Shown here: positions 54,736 through 62,917 of the stretch, piece by piece | How the letters are laid out: every line of letters starts with the position of its first letter | How positions within the stretch are numbered: the first letter of the stretch is position 1 | Source of the DNA: Sedimentibacter acidaminivorans | Lineage (GTDB): Bacteria; Bacillota; Clostridia; Tissierellales; Sedimentibacteraceae | NCBI RefSeq assembly: GCF_017873955.1 | Contig: NZ_JAGGKS010000004.1 | Span: forward strand, 1-64,000 | DNA length: 64,000 nucleotides | Direction of reading: 5' to 3' | The notes under the pieces: generated by a model | Databases searched by the model: none | What the model saw: only the letters and a program-made list of their open reading frames with translations | Told to the model about the DNA's origin: nothing | Program-made: the position numbers and the translations under genes

Positions 54736-56727
54736 TTAATCGTTATATGCTTTGTTTTTTAATTTTATTCCATCTACTAAGTTTCTTAAAACCTGTGCTT
54801 GCCCGTTAAGTTCTTCGCTTGCAGCAGCACTTTCTTCAGCTGTTGCAGAATTGGTTTGAACAACCGCAGAAATTTGCTCTATTCCAGCTGTTACTTGATT
54901 TGCTGCCATGGCTTGTTGCTTAGATGTTTGAGCTATTTCATCTATAAGCGATGCAGTCATATTAGTTTTTTCTACTATTAACTTCAATGAACCTTCTGTA
55001 TCACCAGCTATTTTCACTCCATTTGATACTGCATTTAAAGAGCTTTCAATTAGCTGAGTAGTTTCATTAGCTGCATCTGCGCTTTTTGATGCTAGATTTC
55101 TTACTTCATCAGCTACAACTGCAAATCCTTTGCCAGCAGATCCCGCCCTTGCAGCTTCAACTGCTGCATTTAAAGCAAGTATATTAGTTTGAAATGCAAT
55201 ATCTTCAATTGCCTTTATTATTTTTCCTATTTTAAGAGATGTTTCATTTATTTCATCCATTGCATGCATCATAGTCTTAATTTGATTACTTCCATTTCGA
55301 ACCTCAATTGAACTTTCATCAGAAACCTTTTTTGCATTTTCAGAATTTTGAGCGCTCTGATTTATATGTTCAGTCATTTCATTTATAGTTGCTGCAAGTT
55401 CTTCTATAGAACTAGCTTGTTCCGTTGCTCCTTGTGATAACGCTTGTGCTCCACCTGCTATCTGTTCAGAACCACTTGCAACTTGCCCTGCACTTTCATC
55501 TATTTGACCAGTTATATCATTAAGAAATTTAATTATTTTCTTAATAGATACATTTATTTCTGATAAATCACCCTCATATTCATTTTCAACAGTTGTAGTA
55601 AAATCACCTTCTGAAATTTTACCGAGATGATATGTTATATCGCTTATTATTGTATTCAGTCTACTTACTGTCAATTCCAATGAATTTAATAATAAACTAG
55701 TTTCATCCTTACTTGTTGTTTTAGGAACTTCTGTATGTAAATCACCATTAGATAAAAGCTCTAATCTTTCAGCGCATGATTTTATAGGATTAGAAATCCT
55801 ATTTGCAAGCAATATTGCTAAAATACTAGCAAAAACAATAGACAATGCTACTATAACACAAGTTACAATTAAGCTGAAAAACATGTTTTCTAAATATTCA
55901 TTTTGTGGTGTACTTTCAAAGAAACCCCATCCATCAGTTCCCTCTATTGGTGAATATGTTAGTAATTTACTTGCACCTTCATATGTATAAGTTCCAAATG
56001 TTGCTTCGCCTTTCAACATTTTTTGCAATAGTAATGCCAACTTTTTATTACTACCATCATTCTCATAATTAGCAATAGGATTTTCTTTGTTTAAAACTTT
56101 GTCTTTATTCATATGAGCTATAATATTTCCATCTTTATCTAATATAAACCCATACCCATCTGTTCCAACCTTTACACTTGATGATATATCCGAAAGTACA
56201 AGACCATCAACCTCAATAACTACCACTCCTTCTACAAAGGAATCATAAATTCCATCCTTCCACAATGGAGCTGATATTATACAATTAATTTGACCTGTTT
56301 CACTTATTTCTGGATTTGCAATAAATGTATCACCATTCATTGAAGCCTTAAAATAATCAGTATCTCTTACAATGTTTATTTTTCCTGTACTATTTGATAC
56401 TGCTGAACCATTCCTATTAGTAACATAAACATCTATCAAATTATACTTGTTTATCATTTGTTTGTAAATTTCAATTTTTTGAGATTGAGTAGTGAAAAGG
56501 TTTGTCAACTTTGCATTTAAACCTATATTACTAGCAATTGTTTCATACACTTCTAACTTGTTTCTAACAGAGTTAGAACCTATAATAGCTACATCACTCA
56601 TAGTCTTTTCTAATGTGTCAAATGTAGACTTATAATTTAAAAATGCCGATACCCCTCCAACAACAATTTGGGCTATAACAACTATAGCAACAATACTTGC
56701 AAATAATTTTGTTTTTATACTCTTCAT
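54736..56727 (-). CDS. methyl-accepting chemotaxis protein with dCache sensor
   Basis: 663 aa from an ATG behind AGAGGAG. TM1 (IVAIVVIAQIVVGGVSAFL), a dCache-type outer domain of about 250 residues (YVTNRNGSAVSNSTG; DGYGFILDKDGNIIAH; GASKLLTYSPIEGTDGWGF), TM2 (SLIVTCVIVALSIVFASILAILLA), HAMP, and the signalling coiled coil with tip [20 protein letters not shown] and [20 protein letters not shown]. It senses a small external ligand, not predictable. SigD promoter upstream. Confidence 0.95.
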   Translation of the reverse strand: MKSIKTKLFASIVAIVVIAQIVVGGVSAFLNYKSTFDTLEKTMSDVAIIGSNSVRNKLEVYETIASNIGLNAKLTNLFTTQSQKIEIYKQMINKYNLIDVYVTNRNGSAVSNSTGKINIVRDTDYFKASMNGDTFIANPEISETGQINCIISAPLWKDGIYDSFVEGVVVIEVDGLVLSDISSSVKVGTDGYGFILDKDGNIIAHMNKDKVLNKENPIANYENDGSNKKLALLLQKMLKGEATFGTYTYEGASKLLTYSPIEGTDGWGFFESTPQNEYLENMFFSLIVTCVIVALSIVFASILAILLANRISNPIKSCAERLELLSNGDLHTEVPKTTSKDETSLLLNSLELTVSRLNTIISDITYHLGKISEGDFTTTVENEYEGDLSEINVSIKKIIKFLNDITGQIDESAGQVASGSEQIAGGAQALSQGATEQASSIEELAATINEMTEHINQSAQNSENAKKVSDESSIEVRNGSNQIKTMMHAMDEINETSLKIGKIIKAIEDIAFQTNILALNAAVEAARAGSAGKGFAVVADEVRNLASKSADAANETTQLIESSLNAVSNGVKIAGDTEGSLKLIVEKTNMTASLIDEIAQTSKQQAMAANQVTAGIEQISAVVQTNSATAEESAAASEELNGQAQVLRNLVDGIKLKNKAYND

Positions 56728-56776
56728 TTTTTCTCCTCTAATATCCAATGAGATTTTATTATACATTATATTAAAT

Positions 56777-56804
56777 ATATCGACATAAAACCAAAATAAT
56801 TGAG
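56777..56804 (-). promoter_or_regulatory. SigD promoter of the chemoreceptor gene
   Basis: Minus strand CTCAA (56804-56800), 15-bp spacer, GTCGATAT (56784-56777). The -35 has one mismatch to TAAA; the -10 octamer is identical to that of the EAL gene. Confidence 0.75.
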
Positions 56805-56836
56805 TGGAAATAATAAATCAAAATTTAGTCTTGCTT

Positions 56837-58072
56837 TTAGTTAGTTTCACTTACCTCTATTTCATCTTTTATTTTTATGCTTTCTACTACTTCTTTTAGA
56901 ATTGATGCCTGTGTTGAAAGTTCCGATGCGGCTGCTGCGCTTTCTTCTGCTGTTGCTGAATTAGTTTGGACAACTGCTGAAATCTGCTCAACACCTTGTG
57001 TAACCTGTGTAATTGATTGTGCTTGTGTTTGTGATGCTTCAGCAATTTCATTTATCAATTCTGAAGTTTTCTTTGTACTTTCAACAATTTTAATTAAAGA
57101 TTCTGCTGTTTCATCAACTAATTTTGTACCTTTTTCTACAGCTTTAATTGAACCTTCAATTAATGAAGTAGTATTTTTTGCTGCTTCAGCACTTTTAGAT
57201 GCCAAGTTTCTTACTTCATCTGCTACAACTGCAAATCCCTTACCAGCAGAACCTGCCCTAGCTGCTTCAACTGCTGCATTCAATGCTAATATATTTGTTT
57301 GAAAAGCAATATCTTCTATAGTTTTAATAATTTTACTTATTTCATTTGATGATAGACTAATTTCTGTCATAGCTTCTGTCATTTCACTCATCTTTTGATT
57401 TCCACTTTCAACTTCTACCATAGAATTTTTAGATATTTCTTTAGCATTTAATGCATTGCTAGCACTTTGACTAACCTGTTCATTAATTTCTGATATAGTA
57501 GCAGAAAGCTCTTGTATTGCACTTGCTTGTTCAGTAGCACCATGAGAAAGAGCTTGTGAACCCTCAGCAACTTGATATGATCCCATTGATACTTGTTCAG
57601 CAGATTCATTTATTTTAATCATTATTTTATTAAGCGAATTTATAATATCATTTAATGAATTGCTAAGCGGAATAAGATCTCCACTGTATTGTCTATCAAG
57701 TGATACATTAAAATTTCCTTTTGCCATTTCTTCTAACTTGCTTGTAATATCCTCAACAACTTCTCTAAATACTGATACTATAGTTGCTGTAGAGTTTATA
57801 AGAACCGCTCCGCTATCGCTGCCTTTAGAAACCTCTGCTTCTGTATGTAAATCTCCTTCTGCTAAAAGTTTTAGTCTTTTAACCGATGCAATAATTGGCT
57901 TTGCTATTTGTCTTGACCTATATAATAATACTAATACATTTATGGTTGATATTATTATTATAGCTACAGCAATTTCAACATAACCAGTAATATATCCTAA
58001 AACGAAAATAGCTATCATAGCTATTATGTACCCTATTATAAGAACATGTATTTTTTTAAATAATGATTTCAT
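56837..58072 (-). CDS. methyl-accepting chemotaxis protein without an outer sensor
   Basis: 411 aa. Two adjacent membrane segments ([21 protein letters not shown] and [19 protein letters not shown]) with no loop large enough for ligand binding, then HAMP-like region and a full signalling domain with the same tip [20 protein letters not shown]. It may sense from the membrane or cytoplasm, or join arrays as a helper. Its C-terminal half is very like the neighbouring receptor, so the two probably arose by duplication. AAGGTG precedes the ATG. Confidence 0.92.
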   Translation of the reverse strand: MKSLFKKIHVLIIGYIIAMIAIFVLGYITGYVEIAVAIIIISTINVLVLLYRSRQIAKPIIASVKRLKLLAEGDLHTEAEVSKGSDSGAVLINSTATIVSVFREVVEDITSKLEEMAKGNFNVSLDRQYSGDLIPLSNSLNDIINSLNKIMIKINESAEQVSMGSYQVAEGSQALSHGATEQASAIQELSATISEINEQVSQSASNALNAKEISKNSMVEVESGNQKMSEMTEAMTEISLSSNEISKIIKTIEDIAFQTNILALNAAVEAARAGSAGKGFAVVADEVRNLASKSAEAAKNTTSLIEGSIKAVEKGTKLVDETAESLIKIVESTKKTSELINEIAEASQTQAQSITQVTQGVEQISAVVQTNSATAEESAAAASELSTQASILKEVVESIKIKDEIEVSETN

Positions 58073-58114
58073 TTTTTCACCTTTACTTTAATATATTTTA
58101 CTTTATTTAATAGT

Positions 58115-58143
58115 GATGCAATGGGGACTGTCCCCGTTGCATC
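58115..58143. repeat. REP-like palindrome around GGGGACTGTCCCC
   Basis: 29-bp near-perfect palindrome: GATGCAA, T, GGGGAC, T, GTCCCC, G, TTGCATC. It is GC-rich in an AT-rich gap between chemoreceptor and YjfB-like genes. GGGGAC/GTCCCC palindromes occur as dispersed repeats in many genomes, often linked to REP-associated transposases; none is in the window. AGAACCGTCCAC (58164-58175) nearby resembles another such half-unit. Confidence 0.6.
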
Positions 58144-58195
58144 CAAAGTTTTGCCAAACAAAAAGAACCGTCCACAAGAACACCCTAGAAGTCCA

Positions 58196-58375
58196 CTAAA
58201 CACTTATATCTATCTGATTACCTATATTGGGAGATAATGCAATATTTCTTATAATTTCTGTCATCTGTGTAGCACTATCCTTACTTACATCTAAGGCCAT
58301 TTTCGTTAAGGCTATTCCAGCTGTCTGTTGTACTCTTGACTGGCTCATCACCATTGATAGAGCTCCGATATCCAT
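58196..58375 (-). CDS. YjfB-like small motility-associated protein
   Basis: 59 aa from an ATG behind AGGAGGAAATT; the frame is open upstream but without ribosome site. MDIGALSMVMSQSRVQQ and VSKDSATQMTEIIRNI match the YjfB family, small proteins often found near flagellin genes in Firmicutes, function unknown. A weak SigD-like promoter (TAAT, 15 bp, GTCGTTAT, at 58454-58428) lies upstream with the exact spacing. Confidence 0.8.
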   Translation of the reverse strand: MDIGALSMVMSQSRVQQTAGIALTKMALDVSKDSATQMTEIIRNIALSPNIGNQIDISV

Positions 58376-58483
58376 ATAATTTCCTCCTAAATCACTATAA
58401 TATATTTTTTTCATAGACTCCGTCTCAATAACGACAGAAAAATTTTGCCAATTATACACATCTCATAATCCACTAATCAGAGA

Positions 58484-58513
58484 AAAGAGTCAGAGCTTTC
58501 ACCCTGACTCTTT
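58484..58513 (-). terminator. terminator after the second flagellin gene
   Basis: Ten-bp stem AAAGAGTCAG/CTGACTCTTT with a ten-base loop, placed 26 bp past the flagellin stop codon. Confidence 0.75.
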
Positions 58514-58538
58514 AATTCTACTTTTACTTGTTTATAAA

Positions 58539-59369
58539 TTATCTTAATAACTGAAGAACTTGTTGTGGTTGTTGATTAGCTTGAGCAAGCATAGCTTGAG
58601 CAGCTTGAGAAAGAATGTTGTTTTTAGAGAATGTAGACATTTCTTTCGCCATATCAACGTCTCTTATACGAGATTCAGCAGCTGACAAGTTTTCTGAAGA
58701 TGTTCCTAAATTGTTGATTGTGTGTTCTAAACGGTTTTGATTAGCACCCATAGTTGCACGTTCATCAGATACCAATTTAATAGCATCATCTATTATTTTA
58801 ATTGCAGCAGTTGATGTAGCAGCATCAGTACCCAAATCAGCGATACCACTTGTTGCAAATAAACCAGATGTTGTCATATCTGCAAATGTTACATCAATAC
58901 TTTGAGTAGTATTTGCTCCGATTTGAAGTGTAAATACACCCGCTGTTCCACCTGTTTCATCAAGTAAATTTTGTGTATTAAATTGAGTTTGTGTAGCTAT
59001 CCTATCAATTTCTTTAATAAGCTCAGCATTTTCTTTTTGAATTTCTCCTCTATCATCTGCTGTATTAGTATCACTTGAAGATTGAACTGCAAGTTCTCTC
59101 ATTCTTTGAAGAATTGAGTGAGTTTCATTTAAAGCACCTTCTGCAGTTTGAATCATTGATATACCATCTTGAGCATTAGCTGATGCTTGATCTAATCCTC
59201 TAATTTGGCCTCTCATTTTTTCAGATATTGCCAATCCAGCAGCATCATCCCCAGCTCTGTTTATTCTCATACCTGAAGAAAGTTTTTCCATTGATTTGTT
59301 AGCACTGTTTGTGTTGATGTTCATCATTCTGTTTGCGTTCATTGCACCTAAATTGTGGTTAATTATCAT
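58539..59369 (-). CDS. flagellin, second tandem copy
   Basis: 276 aa. The D0/D1 ends are canonical: MIINHNLGAMNANRMMNI, MEKLSSGMRINRAGDDAAGLAI, and the C-terminal DVDMAKEMSTFSKNNILSQA...QQVLQLLR. The central variable part is only about 70 residues, a short flagellin lacking large D2/D3 domains. It is nearly identical to the upstream copy outside residues about 165-200. Its leader repeats that of copy one but has GGA, not TGA, in the hairpin loop. Filament subunit, exported by the flagellar secretion apparatus. Confidence 0.97.
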   Translation of the reverse strand: MIINHNLGAMNANRMMNINTNSANKSMEKLSSGMRINRAGDDAAGLAISEKMRGQIRGLDQASANAQDGISMIQTAEGALNETHSILQRMRELAVQSSSDTNTADDRGEIQKENAELIKEIDRIATQTQFNTQNLLDETGGTAGVFTLQIGANTTQSIDVTFADMTTSGLFATSGIADLGTDAATSTAAIKIIDDAIKLVSDERATMGANQNRLEHTINNLGTSSENLSAAESRIRDVDMAKEMSTFSKNNILSQAAQAMLAQANQQPQQVLQLLR

Positions 59370-59447
59370 TTTATTTCCTCCTGAAATTTTTTAAGTGGAC
59401 ATCCTGTCTCACTGATTAGTTTTTTATTACTTTTGCTTTATTATCAA
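59370..59447 (-). promoter_or_regulatory. duplicated flagellin leader with CsrA-type hairpin (copy with GGA loop)
   Basis: In the RNA, AGTG-A-GACA and TGTC-CACT pair around loop GGA (about 59393-59412), and the ribosome site AGGAGGA gives a second GGA. CAGGAUG resembles the CsrA core. In Bacillus CsrA binds the flagellin leader at two such sites. The first copy's leader (60285-60330) differs in the loop (TGA). Confidence 0.45.
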
Positions 59448-60284
59448 TTATCTTAATAATTGAAGAACTTGTTGTGGTTGTTGATTAGCTTGAGCAAGCA
59501 TAGCTTGAGCAGCTTGAGAAAGAATGTTGTTTTTAGAGAATGTTGACATTTCTTTCGCCATATCAACGTCTCTTATACGAGATTCTGCAGCTGACAAGTT
59601 TTCTGAAGATGTTCCTAAATTGTTGATTGTGTGCTCTAAACGGTTTTGATTAGCACCCATAGTTGCACGTTCATCAGATACCAATTTAATAGCAGCATCT
59701 ATTGTAGCAATTGCAGCAGTTGCTCCAGAAGCAGCAGTACCAGAACCTAAATCAACACCACTAACTCCTAAACCTGATGCTCCTGCATCCATTTTTGCAA
59801 AAGTTACATTAATACTTTGAGTAGTATTTGCACCAATTTGAAGTGTAAATACTCCAGATGTTCCACCTGTTTTATCAAGTAAGTTTTGTGTGTTAAATTG
59901 AGTTTGTGTAGCTATTCTATCAATTTCTTTAATAAGCTCAGCATTCTCTTTTTGAATTTCATTTCTATCATCACTAGTATTTGTATCGCTTGAAGCTTGA
60001 ACTGCAAGTTCTCTCATTCTTTGAAGAATTGAGTGAGTTTCATTTAAAGCACCTTCAGCAGTTTGAATCATTGATATACCATCTTGAGCATTAGCTGATG
60101 CTTGATCTAATCCTCTAATCTGGCCTCTCATTTTTTCAGATATTGCCAATCCAGCAGCATCATCCCCAGCTCTGTTTATTCTCATACCTGAAGAAAGTTT
60201 TTCCATTGATTTGTTAGAATTGTTTGTGTTGATGTTCATCATTCTGTTTGCGTTCATTGCACCTAAATTGTGGTTAATTATCAT
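59448..60284 (-). CDS. flagellin, first tandem copy
   Basis: 278 aa, same organisation as the next gene and almost identical in the first 160 and last 75 residues. The variable segment (INVTFAKMDAGASGLGVSGV...) is Ser/Thr/Gly-rich, the part normally exposed and glycosylated. AGGAGG before the ATG. It is promoter-proximal; the SigD promoter is about 140 bp upstream, followed by a long AT-rich leader. Gene and leader were duplicated together. Confidence 0.97.
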   Translation of the reverse strand: MIINHNLGAMNANRMMNINTNNSNKSMEKLSSGMRINRAGDDAAGLAISEKMRGQIRGLDQASANAQDGISMIQTAEGALNETHSILQRMRELAVQASSDTNTSDDRNEIQKENAELIKEIDRIATQTQFNTQNLLDKTGGTSGVFTLQIGANTTQSINVTFAKMDAGASGLGVSGVDLGSGTAASGATAAIATIDAAIKLVSDERATMGANQNRLEHTINNLGTSSENLSAAESRIRDVDMAKEMSTFSKNNILSQAAQAMLAQANQQPQQVLQLLR

Positions 60285-60423
60285 TTTATTTCCTCCTGAA
60301 ATTTTTTAAGTGGACATCATGTCTCACTGATTAGTTTTTTATTGCTTTTGTTTATTATAAATCTTTTTCATTTTTTACACTAGCGCCTGTGTTAAAAACT
60401 GTTTTTATACCTTTACAATACAT
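60285..60423 (-). other. flagellin transcript leader
   Basis: About 130 nt untranslated. It contains an inverted repeat TTTTTACAC/GTGTTAAAAA (60372-60397) and the hairpin around ACATGATGT next to AGGAGG. 60432-60506 upstream is T- and A-rich with no gene visible. Confidence 0.5.
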
Positions 60424-60450
60424 ATATCGTATTTTTTTTTATTTTGTTTA
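60424..60450 (-). promoter_or_regulatory. SigD promoter of the flagellin genes
   Basis: Minus strand TAAA (60450-60447, preceded by C as in the CTAAA form), 15-bp A-rich spacer, TACGATAT (60431-60424). Spacing equals that of the EAL and chemoreceptor promoters. Confidence 0.75.
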
Positions 60451-60506
60451 GTGTTTTTTAAAATTTTTTTATTTTTTTATAACATCTTTAAACCAAATAA
60501 ATACAA

Positions 60507-61235
60507 TCATATATCAACTGCTTTATGATATGGCCTTTCTAATCTTTTCAATAAAGTTTCTGCAAAAATAAAATCCATCTCATCATCAATATCTACAGAA
60601 TGTTCTTTAGATATGACAATTGCAAAACTCTTATCATGATAAATATTATCAGTACTCATTAAATATTCTGTATTAACAATATATATGGCACCATTTATCC
60701 TATAGTAAGTAGGTAGTTGCTGTCTCGGAATGTTTATAGTATCTTTATTTAAGAAATTTACCATTGAACAATTCTCTGACAATGTATTTGACCAAAGTGG
60801 AGAATGATCAACTTCGCATACCGAAACAACCGTATTTGCGCTTTTTTCCTTCATTTTATTAAATGCTGCTATTATATCATCCGATGTTCTAAGTGGTGAT
60901 GTCGGTTGAAGTATAAATACTACTTCAAAATCTTTACCAATATTTTTATACTTTATTATAGCATCCTTCACTACATCTAAAGTTGAAGATGCATCTGTTG
61001 CAAGGTAACTACTTCGAAGGAATGGAACACTCGCACCAAATTCACGAGCTATTTTTGCATATTTCTCTGAATCTGTAGATACAAATATTTCATCAAATAG
61101 CTTAGACTTTATCGCCGCTTCAATTGTATAAGCTATTAATGGTTTGTCATTAAATAACCTTATATTTTTATCTTTAAGACCTTTCGATCCACTTCGAGCT
61201 GGTATAACTGCTAAGATTTTCTTGTTATTATACAT
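60507..61235 (-). CDS. CMP-nonulosonate (sialic/legionaminic acid) cytidylyltransferase
   Basis: 242 aa. The family signature is ILAVIPARSGSKGLKDKN (7-24), with IFVSTDSEKYAKIA, FILQPTSPLRTSDDI and INGAIYIVN. It activates a nine-carbon acidic sugar with CTP. Together with the NeuC/LegG-type epimerase four genes away and its place behind flagellin genes, legionaminic acid or a relative for flagellin glycosylation is likely. The nonulosonate synthase gene must lie beyond the window. Confidence 0.9.
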   Translation of the reverse strand: MYNNKKILAVIPARSGSKGLKDKNIRLFNDKPLIAYTIEAAIKSKLFDEIFVSTDSEKYAKIAREFGASVPFLRSSYLATDASSTLDVVKDAIIKYKNIGKDFEVVFILQPTSPLRTSDDIIAAFNKMKEKSANTVVSVCEVDHSPLWSNTLSENCSMVNFLNKDTINIPRQQLPTYYRINGAIYIVNTEYLMSTDNIYHDKSFAIVISKEHSVDIDDEMDFIFAETLLKRLERPYHKAVDI

Positions 61236-61262
61236 TCGATATCATCCTCATACTATTATTTA

Positions 61263-61925
61263 TTATTCTATAGATTTTACTAAAACAAAAGCTTCTGCAC
61301 TATCAGCCCCTATAACAGCTCCTCTAATAGTTCCATATGCTCTTATATTTCTTACGCTTCTTGGAAATGGATGTTCTGATACTTCGCTCTTAAATATACT
61401 AGCAATTTCTACTTTCTTATCAATATATTCAGAAATATTAACATAATAATTTGGTTTAAATGCATCCTCATAAAAAGAAAAATCCGTTTCAGAAGGTGTT
61501 TCCATCATAAGTACTTTTTTTATAAAAGGGTACCTGAAATTTTTAGTGCATGAGTAACATAATTTAAAAGTAATTCTATGATCAGAATGAACATCTTTAT
61601 AATAAGGTAATATCAAAATACTTGGTTGTACATCATTAAAAACTTTACTTATTTTCTGAATAAGTTCAGACTCAAAATATGTATCTAGTCCAGAAGGTTT
61701 TAAATTAAGATTATAATATCCATTTAAACCATAGGCATTAATCATATTATTAATTTCATTATCTCTTTTTTTAATATTAAAATCACTGTACCCATATGAT
61801 GAAGTCATATGAGTCATATTTAAAACAAAAACCTCATTGCCTTCAGCTTTTTTTCTAAGCATTAACCCCCCTGAACCTAAGGTTTCATCATCAGGATGAG
61901 TAGCTACAATTAAAAATTTATCCAT
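61263..61925 (-). CDS. PIG-L/LmbE-family N-deacetylase
   Basis: 220 aa. Zinc site VATHPDDETLGSGG (7-20) with His/Asp/Asp, and the later ligand in YYKDVHSDHRITFKL. It removes an acetyl group from an N-acetylated sugar. In sugar-nonulosonate clusters it may prepare the amine for a different acyl group added by the neighbouring acyltransferase-like protein. Substrate inferred from context only. Confidence 0.87.
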   Translation of the reverse strand: MDKFLIVATHPDDETLGSGGLMLRKKAEGNEVFVLNMTHMTSSYGYSDFNIKKRDNEINNMINAYGLNGYYNLNLKPSGLDTYFESELIQKISKVFNDVQPSILILPYYKDVHSDHRITFKLCYSCTKNFRYPFIKKVLMMETPSETDFSFYEDAFKPNYYVNISEYIDKKVEIASIFKSEVSEHPFPRSVRNIRAYGTIRGAVIGADSAEAFVLVKSIE

Positions 61926-61934
61926 AATTCACCC

Positions 61935-62876
61935 CTAAAATAAATCTATATCACTCATAGTTAAATACCAGTTGTTATAATCAAATAAAACTTCTTTATT
62001 CTTTTCAGAGTTGTCTCTGACTATAAAATGAAAAATCTTATTACTTTTATAAAATTCAAATTCTTCCAATACTTTAAACAGTTCATTGTCATTAAACCAT
62101 GTATTAACTTCCGAAACATTTTGAATTTGAAAAGATGAAAAAGCAATATTAAGTAATTCTTTTAAAATATTTTCATTTAGCACAAGTATGTCAACTATAT
62201 CTCCTATTAAGGTCGAATCAATAGTATAAGTTTTTGTAACTAAATATCCTAAAACCTTATCATTTTCAATATATGAAAATATTTTATATTCATTAATTGG
62301 ATTAAATATAAACCTCCAATTTAAATATTCCGAATTTCTACATGTAACAATTCTGTATTCATTTACCATATCTATGAAGAAATCATCAAATCTTTTATCG
62401 AATTTTTCAAGAATAACACAATTGTTATTTTTTTTATAATTTAAATTAAACTTTTTTGATTTAAACATAGGTATTTCTTTTATTAATTCAAAATTAAGTT
62501 TATCTGTAAATCCTTTAACTGAATTTTCATTTGGAACTCCATATATTACATCTAGTGTGCTTTTTTCGAACAATTGCTCTGCTAGTTTTGTAAATAATCC
62601 TTTGCCACGGTAATAAGGATCGGTCATTGTAGTCATACTTAATGCAGAATTATGTTTTTTACCATCAATAAATATTACAGTAGGAGAAACAGCATAATGT
62701 GCTGCCAACCTACACTTATTCCATGCAAGATTTATTAAATTGGTATTCATATTAGGATTGTCTAAATATCTCCACTTCCAATAGATATACGTTAATTGTC
62801 TATTAAATGCTCTGTTAAATAGTTCAATTATAAATTCTTCATCACCACACTTATATTCTCTTAAAGAAAATTCCAT
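61935..62876 (-). CDS. GNAT-fold acyltransferase-like protein
   Basis: 313 aa. An N-terminal GNAT-like half has DPYYRGKGLFTKLAEQLFEK (near 87) as the acyl-CoA loop; MEFSLREYKCGDEEFIIELFNRAF begins the fold, and a second, weaker GNAT-like half follows. This is the two-lobed group often found in surface-sugar clusters (GNAT family or FemAB-like). It probably N-acylates an amino sugar after the deacetylase next door. Confidence 0.7.
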   Translation of the reverse strand: MEFSLREYKCGDEEFIIELFNRAFNRQLTYIYWKWRYLDNPNMNTNLINLAWNKCRLAAHYAVSPTVIFIDGKKHNSALSMTTMTDPYYRGKGLFTKLAEQLFEKSTLDVIYGVPNENSVKGFTDKLNFELIKEIPMFKSKKFNLNYKKNNNCVILEKFDKRFDDFFIDMVNEYRIVTCRNSEYLNWRFIFNPINEYKIFSYIENDKVLGYLVTKTYTIDSTLIGDIVDILVLNENILKELLNIAFSSFQIQNVSEVNTWFNDNELFKVLEEFEFYKSNKIFHFIVRDNSEKNKEVLFDYNNWYLTMSDIDLF

Positions 62877-62917
62877 CTTAATTTTACTCCTCTATTGTTC
62901 TTTCTTTACTTGCAAGT

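Noticed and set aside
58539-60284. Sequencing or assembly artefact in the flagellin repeat
   Set aside because: The copies differ in the variable segment, at scattered synonymous sites and in the leader loop, so they are true paralogues.
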